This document shows positions 45,006 to 56,090 of a stretch of 64,000 bases of DNA, piece by piece (within the stretch, counting starts at the first letter, position 1; the number at the start of each line of letters is the position of its first letter). The DNA lies in NCBI GenBank assembly GCA_021234155.1, contig JAJEKV010000059.1:8810779-8874778 (forward strand). Reading direction: 5' to 3'. The position numbers were made by a program, and so were the translations under genes. The notes under the pieces are model-generated. The model ran no database searches. It was not told the origin of the DNA and worked only from the letters and a program-made list of their open reading frames with translations. This stretch comes from Isoetes taiwanensis. Lineage: Eukaryota > Streptophyta > Lycopodiopsida > Isoetales > Isoetaceae.

Positions 45006-45011
45006 GCCTAG

Positions 45012-45459
45012 AATAGTTGGGAGGAGTGTATTTCTTATTTTCTTGCATAGTACTTTGGAGACATAGTGCACAAGAACAAAAATCCTATTTGACTACCTAT
45101 GTTCTACCCGCACAAGATCATTCCATCCATGTCAAGCATCATGGGAGATGCCGCCTAATATTCAAGATATAAGATAGCATGCAAGTTTAAGATGGTATTT
45201 CGATCCTATGTACGATGTTTGCCTTCTATGATAGCGACAAAACACGCATTTGAGTAGCTCCTCCATGATCATTTGCAAGAACAGTATATGTTTGAACTAT
45301 GATGTTTAGATGTTCCCGTATATATCAAATTGAATGGCATTGCCCAATATGACAGGGCATGCATGAAGAAATATAACAATAAAGATTTAAAATTGATCCA
45401 AAGGTGCCTCACAAAGGTCAATTTGTTGTGTCCTCGATATGAAGGTTTCAAAACCGCAA
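45012..45459. other. Right flank of the Ty3 element, unclassified
   Basis: AT-rich sequence between the 3' LTR and the point at which similarity to the 15.5-kb LINE starts. Nothing recognised. Confidence 0.4.
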
Positions 45460-46710
45460 GGCAAAGACCTACAAGTACTTGGGGATCGAAGTTCTTTGCT
45501 ACCACCCACCGGGATGCGCCATCGGATCACGACAGGTTGAAAAGCACTATATGCCATGCAGAACAATAGCCATAAAGCAGAGTCGTATGCCTGGGGCCAC
45601 CAGTCACACTTGTTTAGGGCCTTAGTCGAGCCGGTCCTCTTGTATGCGGCAGAAGTATGGGGTCCGATGATATCCTTCAACACCTGGAATGACCTCGAGT
45701 AGGTGCAAAAAGCCTTCTTGGCACGAGCCCTTGGGGTAAAATCCACAGTTCCATACCAGATCCTACTCCAAAAGATAGGTTTTCTACCCCTTCAACGGGC
45801 TGCATTGGAACGCCATATCATTTACTTCCAGAAGGTGGTCGCTATGGGTGATACACGTTTGCCCAACCTTGCTTTGGCCATGGCGATGGGTCCCCAACGC
45901 CTAAAAGCCTACTGGAAGGACAAACAAGCTCAGTGGTTCTCATGCTGGGGTGTACAACAAACAGATGCGTACATGTACGGACAAAGAAAAATCACAAGGC
46001 ACTTACGCTGTACCTAGATGTTACTTTCCTTCGCAAGCTCTGGGATGCAGATGCTCTGACGCACGTTAAGCTGGCACACTATCAGCAGCAAGTCAATCCT
46101 AGGCTCACGAGAGGCCCACACCAGCATTTGTACACCCATTTGCCCATGAAGAAGCTGTGACTTATAGCTTCCATTCGCACGGGTGCACATCGTGGTCCGC
46201 ATTGAGACAGACGCTGGGCCCGGGAAGCACGGAGGAAAGGCTTTGCTGTTGTTGCCACTAGGGTGCCATTGAGGATGAATGTCATGCCCTCTAGATCCGC
46301 CTATATCCGAGAGCAAAGCAGGTTCGACATTAGTGCCCCACCAACCGCTGCATGAGTTATTGAATACGGTTTTAGTGGGTTTGTTGGGGTCATACCTCTA
46401 GGAGGTTATGGATGCACTGACTTCGCTTGTATCCTCCCGACAAGATTGAACTCGCCATGTACAATTGTACAAACAAGGCCGACTTATTACTACTAAGGTT
46501 TTTCCTCAAAACCCTTCTTGGGTGGGGTTTTTTAATCCCGACAAAGAATATGCTTGTCGCTCTCTTTTTGTTTGGGTCCCATAGGTCGGTCTCCGTGGAC
46601 GATTAAAAATCTATTCTATTCTATTCTATTCTATTCTATTCTATTCTATTCTATTCTATTCTATTCTATTCTATTCTATTCTATTCTATTCTATTCTATT
46701 CTATCATTCT
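45460..46710 (+). pseudogene. 5'-truncated LINE, second copy of the 15.5-kb family
   Basis: From TACTTGGGGATCGAAGT (compare TATTTGGGCATTGAGTT at 16368) it follows the first copy through the region after RT: HTCLGP, a PVLLYAAEVWGP-like stretch around 45640, then the frame 45703-46017 (QKAFLARALGVKS, IGFLPLQRAALERHIIYF). It then shares the 3' untranslated words TACTAAGGTTTTTCCTC, GGGGTTTTTTAATCCCG, GGGTCCCATAGG and GGTCTCCGTGGACG. It ends in about 18 TATTC repeats. Stops interrupt the frame; no RT catalytic motif remains. Confidence 0.85.
46609..46704 (+). repeat. (TATTC)n microsatellite forming the LINE tail
   Basis: About 18 perfect repeats starting immediately after the conserved GGACGATTAAAAATC end of the LINE. 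Degenerate T/C-rich sequence follows to about 47100, including (CCTT)n and (CCCT)n stretches around 46930-46980. Confidence 0.95.
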
Positions 46711-47403
46711 ATTTCTATCTCTTCTCTCTCAATCCTCTCTCTGTCTCTTCCCTTTCTAATCTCTCCCTAATCTCCCTTTCCTACTCTGTCCCTATTCTAT
46801 TCTTTCTCTATTCATTATATTATTTGTCCTCTTTATTTTCTATCTATTCTCTTTCTATACTTTCTTTATGCTCTCATTATCCTATTCTATCTCTTTCTTT
46901 TTGCTCGTCACTCTTTGTGGATATTAAAAATCCTTCCTTCCTTCCTCCCTCCCTCCCTCCCTCCCTTCCTTCCTTTCTTCCTTATTGTCTGTCTGTCTGC
47001 TTGCATGCATGCATGTTTGTCTATTCTCACTCTATCCTACTCTATTTGTCTCTTCGCTCTCTCTCTATTCTCTATCTATCTTCTATCCATAACATGATTA
47101 CCTCAAATCCATTCCATTTACACATTGAAGTTTGGATCTCTTCTCGAATCTGCAATCTAAAAACAAAAACAAAACAATATGGAACAAAACGAACCCCCTT
47201 TCAAACCATTAATAAGCCCCCAACAAAAACTAAACAACTAAGAAATATGAAAACACACTCTCGGGCCCTGAAGGGCAACCCTCCATGCGCAGCACCTTGT
47301 TTATTGCTAACCATAGTTTAAGCCTGCTATAGAAGAGCATAATTGCGAGTGTGGGATCTAAACCCACAAAATGAAGCATAACCCCTGCAACAAAATATAT
47401 TAA

Positions 47404-47478
47404 TCATTTAAGCCGATCTAGCATAGGAGACAGAAGCTTCTCTGGTATTGGTATTACCTCCTGCAAATCCCCATCTGT
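47404..47478 (-). pseudogene. Possible orphan terminal exon
   Basis: On the minus strand, TTTTGTTTTACAG (a good acceptor) precedes a short frame reading DGDLQEVIPIPEKLLSPMLD and ending RLK before a TGA at 47404-47406. It has the look of a real last exon, but I do not recognise the protein and find no partner exon. Upstream minus-strand frames to 47652 are intron-like. Confidence 0.2.
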
Positions 47479-47701
47479 AAAACAAAAGCAAAGAAACCAC
47501 ACCAAAGACACAAGTTTGATCTGCAGGTTCCAACGATCTTTGTCTGCAGTTGCCCTTTTGTAAAAAATACTAAAATCTTGCAACCAGAATATGCCGGAAG
47601 CTAAGCTCTTTGTTACCTTCCTGTTCCAGTCACCATTTTTCATGCTACGCAAGGAAGAGCAGGCCGATGCATGCCATTGCTTTCATCTTTTAGTACTAGC
47701 T

Positions 47702-47826
47702 AATTGCCGTGAGGAGGAACATTCTGCACTGTAAAGGGCTCCGGCGGCGCCGCCAGACTCAGCGGCGCATTCGCGGGTGGCGCCGCCGGAGCCCTTTACA
47801 GGCAGAATGGCCCGAATCACGGCAAT
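47702..47826. repeat. GC-rich perfect-type hairpin (~125 bp)
   Basis: The left arm (AATTGCCGTGA, ACATTCTGC, TGTAAAGGGCTCCGGCGGCG) pairs with the right arm (GCCGCCGGAGCCCTTTACA, GCAGAATGG, TCACGGCAATT) around a loop of roughly 25 bases. The innermost ~26 bp of stem are nearly perfect. No coding. It could be a small foldback/MITE or give a small-RNA precursor if transcribed. Confidence 0.8.
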
Positions 47827-47835
47827 TACAGGACG

Positions 47836-48614
47836 TAATGACCAGTAGTTTTAAATTTCCACTCCCTTGCTTTGATCCGGCAGATTCTTTGCGTGAATGG
47901 AAGCTTGTCAGATGAGATTTCTTTGTTAAATCTTCAAAAAGATGGTTGGTTTGTGTGATCTTCCAAGATCAAGAAGCAGCTGCATTGTGTGAAAAAGGGG
48001 CCCCATTAAAAAGTACCTGATACAGCGATCATTAGCTATTACAGATCTCCATGTTGTACAGAGGAAGCAAAAACATCAAAAACCTACCTGATTCATGTAA
48101 AAAATAATATTATTGAGCTGTGTATAGGTGCCATCTTGTAAAGAGGAAGCAAAAACATCAAAAATCTACCTAATTCATGTAAAGAACAGCAGTATTGAGA
48201 TATGTATGGACGCCAGCTTGTACAGAGGAAGCAAAAACATTAAAAACCCACCTGATTCATGTAAAAAATAGCAGTATTGAGCTCTGTATGGGCGCATGGG
48301 CTGAAAAGCAGATTGAGCTCGTGGTGGGCATGGGCTGAAGATATGCATGTCGCATGGGCGCTCGAACATGGAAAACTCGATCAGAAAAACTTGATCTGCA
48401 TGTCGGAACAGGTAAAACTCGAACAGAGGGAAAACTCGAAGAGGAAAAACTCAATCTGCATGTCATATGGTCGCTCGAACAGGGGAAGGAAAGCAGTGTA
48501 CAAGAAACAGGAAAAGCGGCGCCGCTCCCGCCGCTCCCCCAATATTTGCACAAATATTTCGCATTATAATTCTTGGGTAATAATGGCGTAATTTAAACTT
48601 ACTGGTCATTACAA
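47836..48614. mobile_element. Possible non-autonomous DNA element with ~24-bp inverted ends
   Basis: GTAATGACCAGTA-GTTTTAAATT at 47836-47858 recurs inverted at about 48592-48614 (read as GTAATGACCAGTAAGTTTAAATT). The interior has no transposase but includes the 82-bp triplication. No target duplication was confirmed. Confidence 0.4.
48055..48300. repeat. Three tandem copies of an ~82-bp unit
   Basis: Units begin near 48055, 48137 and 48219 with GTA(C/A)AGAGGAAGCAAAAACAT, followed by TCATGTAAA, a poly-A-rich word, AGTATTGAG and TGTAT(G/A)G. They differ at scattered positions. Confidence 0.85.
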
Positions 48615-48722
48615 ACAAGTTGGAAAACCTTTTGAATAACTTGCCTCAATAATTATTGCATGTATGTAGCTAATTTGCGGTACTATTGTGGTATCTGAGC
48701 CCATGATCTGCTAGTAAAACAG

Positions 48723-49007
48723 TTGGATATCGATCTGAAGGCTTCCAGAACTGATCTTCGAGAAGCAAGGGAGGAAATCTGGGAAGCAAAAGAAGAAATT
48801 AAAACCTTGAGACAGACCCTTGAAGATTTGAAGGAATCCTTTAGAGAGATACAAGACATTCAGAACCCAGATCCACCAAAAATAGAAGAATTAGTTTACC
48901 AGATCACAAGCAGTATTGAAACTCAAGTTTCTTCTCTATTTGCTCAAGAACAAGAAAGGTTATCAGAGCATGAGGATAGGGCTCAAAGGGCAAAGAATCA
49001 CCGATAG
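48723..49007 (+). pseudogene. LINE ORF1-like coiled-coil segment
   Basis: About 94 residues with a regular heptad pattern (LREAREEIWEAKEEIKTLRQ, LEDLKESFREI) then EELVYQITSSIETQV and a charged end. Coiled-coil ORF1 proteins are typical of LINEs. No RNA-binding motif is seen. Further coding scraps follow to 49320. Confidence 0.5.
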
Positions 49008-49369
49008 TTGGAATTCAAGAAGAAGAAGGAGAGAACACACATGATGTAGTCAAGCCTTCTTCCAATCCACTATGCATTTGGCAACTCCTGGATTCGTCTA
49101 CAGTAGAAGAATTGGTAAATAGATTGAGGGAAGGAAGCGTCCTATTCTGGTAAAATTTGCCAGCATAGATGCAAGAGCATGAGTAGTGCGACATAGGAGC
49201 CATTTGAAAGGACATAAAATATGGTTGAATGACGATTTGACAAAGGCAACAAATGTAAGGAACGCAAGCAACTTCTTGAAGAGGTACGAAAACTGAAGGA
49301 GGAAAGTAAGCAAGCTTACATTGTCAATAACAAATTGGTGATAAAAAATCGTGCATAGGGAAATGAGGC

Positions 49370-50623
49370 CCTTCAGTTTCTAGTTTGGAATGCTCATGGT
49401 CTAAATGAGACTCTAATCATTCGCAATCTGCCTATGTTTCAAGAGCATGATATACTGGCATTTACAGAAACTTGGGAGCACGAGACGAATAGAGTTCTGG
49501 AGATTCCAGGATTTTGTTTGTTGGATTCAGCTTGGAATTTTCAAGGCAACAGTGGGAGAGGTTGGGAGGAATTGCATGTTATATTAAGAAGAAATTCCCA
49601 CGTTCTGTTACATTAGCAAGTAAGGATCCTTTTGCACAATATATTTGGTTGAAAATATGTACAGGTGAATCCGTGGCATATCTGGCCATAGTTTATTAGG
49701 CGCCGTTGGAACCTGTTCCATCACCAATATATAATAACAATGGATTGATTGTGGATGATCCTTTTGTACATTTGGCATCAGAGGTGGCTTCTTTTAGGCA
49801 TCAAGGTGATGTTTTTGTGGTTGGGGATTTGAATGGAAGGATCGCAAATCAGCAAGCTATCCTATTATCAGGAGAAGGTAGTCCTCTGTGGTTAAAAGAA
49901 TGCTTGGATGATCAATCGTGTTGGCCTCGAAAATCTGATGACTACGGTATGAACAAAATGGGTAAGCATGTGCTTTCATTTTGTGAATCCTTTAATCTTA
50001 TCATTCTTAACGGATTGACTAGATACCCAGGATATGGTTGTTATACATGTGCCCAACCGAAAGGGAGCAGTGTTGTAGATTTGATGATGTGTGAGCCTGC
50101 AGCATTGAGATATATCTCACATTTCCAGGTTTTGATGAAGATGCCAGATTCCGATCATATGCCACTATTATTTTGCATGAATGCAAAGCTTCCTAGCCGA
50201 GCACTTATGGAATGCCGTCTCTCCAGGTTGAAGCTCAATTTTAAAGTGGCAGAAAAGTATAAGGCAGAATTGACTGACAAAATTACCAGCCTGCAGTTAT
50301 CTAGATCTATCGAGGAGAAAAGCCAGTTATTGACAGAAACGATTTTGGATGTAGGAAGAGCGATCTTTGGGTGTACATCTCACAAGTCAAAAAGGCGTGT
50401 CTCGAAATGGTTTGATCATGAATGTCTAGCAGCTAAAAAAGCATATATGCAGTCACATACTGTACATAATCAAAGGTTTTACAGAGCAGTAACAAAAAGA
50501 AAAAAGCGTGCTTGGTTGAGGAGGCATCAAGAGAGACTAATGGATGAAGTGGAAGTTGAGCCTAAGAGGTCTTGGGGACGGTCAAAAAAGAAAACCGCGG
50601 ATAGGGGATTTAAAAAGAGATGA
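49370..50623 (+). pseudogene. LINE APE-type endonuclease and linker
   Basis: LVWNAHGLNETLIIRN (first catalytic Asn), ILAFTETW (Glu), a stop at about 49697, then 49706-50623: FVVGDLNGRI (Asp/Asn), TRYPGYGCYTCAQ, SVVDLMMC and SDHMPLLF (catalytic Asp-His). The linker after it is basic (HKSKRRVSKWFDHECLAAKK). All catalytic motifs are present but split over at least three frames. Confidence 0.85.
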
Positions 50624-50717
50624 CCTTTTATCCCTAATATCCGAATTATATTGTGCGGACGGCCAAAACAGCTTCTATTATCATAGTGTTGCTCTGCCAT
50701 TATTCACAACAGAATAA

Positions 50718-51735
50718 GTGAGCTTAGCACTCAAGAAAATGGATAATGGACGCACCTGTGACTCTTTGGGTATGTACATTGAGTTAGTAAAGTGGGGAGG
50801 ACGACATCTTCACGGTCTTTTAGCCCAATTGTGTAATGATGCTCTTCAAAGAGGATCTTTTCCAGATGCTTGGTGTTTGAATAGGGTGGTACTGATCCAT
50901 AAGGGTGGCAATCGATGATGTGCTAAATTACAGACTATTCTAGTTAGCAATGTATTTGCTAAGTTGTTTGCCGCTATGCTTGAACATAAGATTTCCACTT
51001 GGGCAGATGAAAAAGATATGCAGGCTGCTGGGCAAGCAGGTTTCAGGAAAGAACATTCTACGCTTGATCACCTTGTCATACTAAGAGTTATAACAGAGGG
51101 GGGGAAGGGCCAAGGTAACAAAAGATTCTTGGCATTCATAGACCTCACAAAGGCATTTGATCGTGTTAAACGAGCAGATTTGGTTGAGAGGCTGGAATGG
51201 TTACAGATTCCAGGTGAACATAGACAAGCAGTTGCTTGTCTTTACAAAAAGGTATTAGTTGAGCTTTCTTTCCCCTTTGCAGGTCATGAGAAGTTGGAGA
51301 ACACGATAGGGGTGAAACAAGGTTGTCCGTGCTCACCTACATTATTTGGGCTCTTTATTGATGAGTTAGCAAAATTGGATGGAGAGACTTTGTGGTATGG
51401 GTGCTCAAACTTGGTAGGTATGTATTACGATTTTTTGCTATTTGTCGATGACATTGTGCTTATTTCAAAAAACTCCAGTGCACTTCAAAGACATCTTGAT
51501 GTCTTAAGTGCGTTTTGTTTAGAAAAAGAGATGCAGGTTAATCCAGGCAAATCAAAGGTTATGGTTTTTGGAGGAACAATATTTACTATAGGAGGATTTG
51601 CTTTGGAAAAAGTAAGTACCTATAAATATTTGGGAATTGAGGTAAGCAACAACTATAAGTGGACATTGCGGCTCAGAAACGTGCTTCAGGGGGGATGCGT
51701 GCTTTTTATAGTATGTTGCATCAATGTAAACTGAA
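50718..51735 (+). pseudogene. LINE reverse transcriptase
   Basis: Two frames: 50718-50918 (SFPDAWCLNRVVLIHKGGNR, fingers) and 50964-51734 (FRKEHSTLDHLVILRVI; LAFIDLTKAFDRVKR with catalytic Asp; GVKQGCPCSPTLFGLFID; LLFVDDIVLIS with the FVDD motif; LQRHLDVLSAFC; VNPGKSKVMVFGG; YKYLGIEV). This is the full palm and thumb order for a LINE RT. A stop and frame change lie at about 50918-50960, and the region after 51735 is shifted again. Confidence 0.92.
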
Positions 51736-52685
51736 TAACTTTGAGTATTGAAATTACAAAGGCTACTCTTTGGAGTGCGTGTTAAGTCAAGAGGTCTTGT
51801 ATGGGAGCCCTGGTTTTGGGGACCGTGACTCTCGCAGTAAATGCTTGGAGTGAAATTGAAAAGGTACAAAAGAGGTTTTTGCTTAGTGAATTGGGAGCTA
51901 AACCTCAAACTCCATATAGTATGTCATATCGGCTGGTTTTCTTCCACTTGAAGTTGAAGAATCGTGTAGAACCATCACATATGTGAATAGGGTTACGGCT
52001 TTTGATGATGATAGAATTCCCGTGTTGCTCTTGAGCAATCTAGGGACAAGGGATGGTATTGCAGGTCGTAAGATGGTGCGCAAGGTGGCTTAACTCAGAT
52101 ACATGGCCGATGTCACGGAACTATAAAGAAGTTTATGAGCACGTGAAGATCAGGGTGTTGGATAAGTTGTGGAGACTTGATCCTGAAGAAGATGTGAAGA
52201 AACGATTTTATATGGAAGAAATAAATGGGCCGGACGCTTATGAAGAACAACCTTATTTGCTATCATATGTAAGCGGGAAAAATCGTGACGTTGATTTCTC
52301 GCTTAAGACTGTCATCTCATGCCTTGCATATAGAAAAACAGATCGGTGGGCCATTACACCTCGCCACGCCAGAGATATTGCTTGGGTTGTTTAGATCCAA
52401 AGTGGTTGAAACCGAAAGCAACATACCTTTCTAGAATGTGCTTCTTATGAGCATGTTAGGGGCCACCATGTTATCCATGCAACTACCTTTGAGTGAGCTT
52501 TGGAGACTACCTCAAGCAAGTCTTAAGCTCGTATATTAGAGATGTTTGGTCCGAAAAGAGGCGATATCATGGAGTTATTTAATTTAATGTCCGACTTTGA
52601 TACACGTGATGGCGCTTTGAGATAAGTGACTTATTTTGATGTATTATGCCATAGAGGCCTGGGGGCCTAAAAATGGCTTGATTAA

Positions 52686-53639
<954 letters not shown>

Positions 53640-53860
53640 TTTCCCCTTTCCATGATGCGGGCATGCATTGCCACGAATTTTTGCCCTTTTCTGTGCATCT
53701 TCTATGCACCGGGGAACTAATATTATCCATTCCGAAATGGATTTGCCACAAATTTTTGCCCATTTATCCATTCCGAAATGGATTTGCCACAAATTTTTGC
53801 CCATTTATGTGCATCTTCTATGCACCGGCAAGTAATATTATCCATTCCGAAATGGATAGA
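53640..53860. repeat. Local repeats with palindromic CCATTCCGAAATGG core
   Basis: CCATTCCGAAATGGAT occurs at about 53729, 53769 and 53841; TTGCCACAAATTTTTGCCCATT recurs in part at about 53743 and 53785; GTGCATCTTCTATGCACCGG occurs at 53692 and 53810. The core word is itself a near-palindrome. The open frame 53549-53965 across it is repeat-derived. Confidence 0.7.
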
Positions 53861-53965
53861 TCTTCTTTAGGCTTCAAAAAAGGTGCGATTTTATATGTTC
53901 TTGCTGATTGGCATGTGAAATTGTATTTTTTTGTTGCAACAGACACTGCAGAAATCGTTGCATAA

Positions 53966-56090
53966 TGATTCTTAGCAAATGAATCAAAGGTAGATGCATG
54001 CAGTGTATCAATTCGATGGGTTTGTTGATCTGTGGATTGATAAATCCATTTTGTAAATCACTTCTGCGTCATCTGCTGATTTGGGAGTTTGAATAACTCT
54101 GCCTTTTGGTTTGCTTTGGATTTTGCAGAACATAGCTCTAGGAGTCGGAATGGATCCGATAACTGCTAGAAGGAAATACAGGTCAGGTATTCTTTTAACT
54201 GAAGTGCAGTCCGTTGCAATTTCTTTGTTTGCCATTTTTTGCCTGTTTATTTCTTCTTTGTTCATATATGATTGTCTCTTCAGAGGTCTCATGTCCTTCA
54301 TTTTTCAAGAGCAGCGAATAACACAGTTTTGCCCAAGGATTATGGGTTTCCAGAAGAGCATAATTTGGTTGCAATAATTTATTCGTCCCCGTTTGGAGGA
54401 TTTGGCATAAAAATACTATTTATCTATCTTTATCCTCTGGCATGCAGCCTCGGATGATCCAGATGATTCAAGCTCTGCTACATGAATTTGATTTCTGGTC
54501 TCCTTTTCCAGCCCTTTCGTCGCTTCCTATCCCTTTTTCCACCGGATTTTGCCCCAAATTTCTCACCCCTAAACTAGGCCCCTTCTTTTTCATCTTCTTC
54601 ATCTGATTTACAGGGGCTTTTCCCATTAGGGAATAAATTGTGAGGATCTTCGCTGGAATGATTTGGTCGAAATAGGGAAAAAAATACATGGTGTTAGAGT
54701 TTTGAGGTTTAAATGTTATCCGTTTTTTTAAACCCTGAGGCCATGAGTGGAGCTATAACTATGGAGAAGCTTCTTGCAAGCACCATCAAGCATTACAAAT
54801 CATGTTCTGGATTGCACATGCTGAGCTAATTTTTTCTCAGGACTTTTTTTTTTTGTAGTTCTTTTGGACCTTAAATTTTGCTCCCTTTTGCAGATGTGTT
54901 GGATTCGTCACCACTTATTCACAGCCATGGCTACATGAACAGCTAAATCATGCTTTGCTTCTACTATGTGTACATTTGCAGACATTCTTCAGCATTTTCA
55001 TTTATTGGATAGTGTACCAAAATTCTTTTTGCTTTGCTACATGCTGCCAACCTTTGTTCTTCTAACTCAAATGATAAATTGATCACATGGAGATGGAGAT
55101 CCGTGACAAAGACACGGGTATAATAAAGAGCTTGCAATCACATGGAAATGAAGACCGATAAAAAAGATACAGGTATAACAAAGAGCTTGCAATCTCATGA
55201 CCTATTTTGTGTGTTTTCCATGTCTTTATCATTCTCAGAGTTGCAAAAGTGTAGCAGAGGACCACCTTTTACAGCAGAACATAATGTAATGTGCTCATTA
55301 GCTAGGTGTTTGTGAAATATGATTCTAAAGATAAATTTATGTTGTGTTATTGTGCTGGCATTATGATATCAATGTGTATTGTGAATTCTGAACAAATTTC
55401 GCTTTGTGTTTGTCGTATGCAGGGTACAAAAACAAAGAAAGTTGAATGAAGAATCTTTACTCGCAGGCCTTGCAACTTGCATTTGCATGAGGTACATAGT
55501 TGAATGAGTTCACATAAGCTTACATAAGACTTTGTATAATGCACTGAGAGTTAGTCCATGTTAGATATTGTTTGAATGCGCTTATCACTAGGATGATTAT
55601 ATGAATTGTCAAATGGTAGCCTGGCTTTAGGTGTAGATACAGTTTCTGTGCCCAATTGAACTCGATATTAAATCCATAGAAGAGTCGACCACTGTTCCAT
55701 GTTCCTGTCCAGTACGGCCACTGCCAGATCCCTTAATTGCTTTGGAGGTAGGTAGTTTAATGAGGTTAGATAATCTTGCAGCATTTTTTAGATGCAGCCA
55801 AAGAAACTACTTGCATGCCTTGGCCATGAAATGTACATTGTTGATTATGGATTTGCAGAGCAAGCCTTTATCTTCACAATTGTCACATTTTTCGTTCTTA
55901 GATACTTGGAAGCCAGTACTCAAGTGGCCCCATCCAGAAGATACAATTTTAGGCATTGCAGACCTTACAATAATAGCAAAAATGTAGTAGGAGGCCCTTT
56001 GACATTGAATAGTAGAACACACTGTAACGTGCCATGTTCTAAGCTACTTCCAACAATGATCTGAGCTATTCTCAATATTCTATATATATT
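53966..56090. other. Intergenic DNA, small tandem duplication only
   Basis: A ~57-bp duplication at 55083-55195 (ATCACATGGA, then AAAGA-ACAGGTATAA-AAAGAGCTTGCAATC, twice). No gene recognised; open frames such as 54111-54377 lack motifs. Confidence 0.35.

Larger units (their letters stand above)
31892..45011 (+). mobile_element. Ty3/gypsy LTR retrotransposon carrying a histone H3-like gene
   Basis: Complete layout: 5' LTR 31897-33533, primer-binding site 33535, four extra coding blocks 34249-37854, gag 38104-39290, protease 39450-39590, RT-RNase H-integrase 39655-42147 and a chromodomain-like end to 42848, polypurine tract 43381-43392, 3' LTR 43393-45005; 13.1 kb in all. Candidate 5-bp target duplication GCTAG (31892-31896) against CCTAG (45007-45011), one mismatch. 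A typical chromovirus is 5-7 kb; the excess is the block before gag. Frames are interrupted at several places (about 34960, 36950, 39045, 39246, 39590, 42145, 42340), mostly by what look like 1-2 base indels, so this copy is probably inactive unless these are consensus errors. Confidence 0.95.

Noticed and set aside
46554-47321. 255-residue membrane-like protein
   Set aside because: It is a read-through of the TATTC and other T/C-rich simple repeats.
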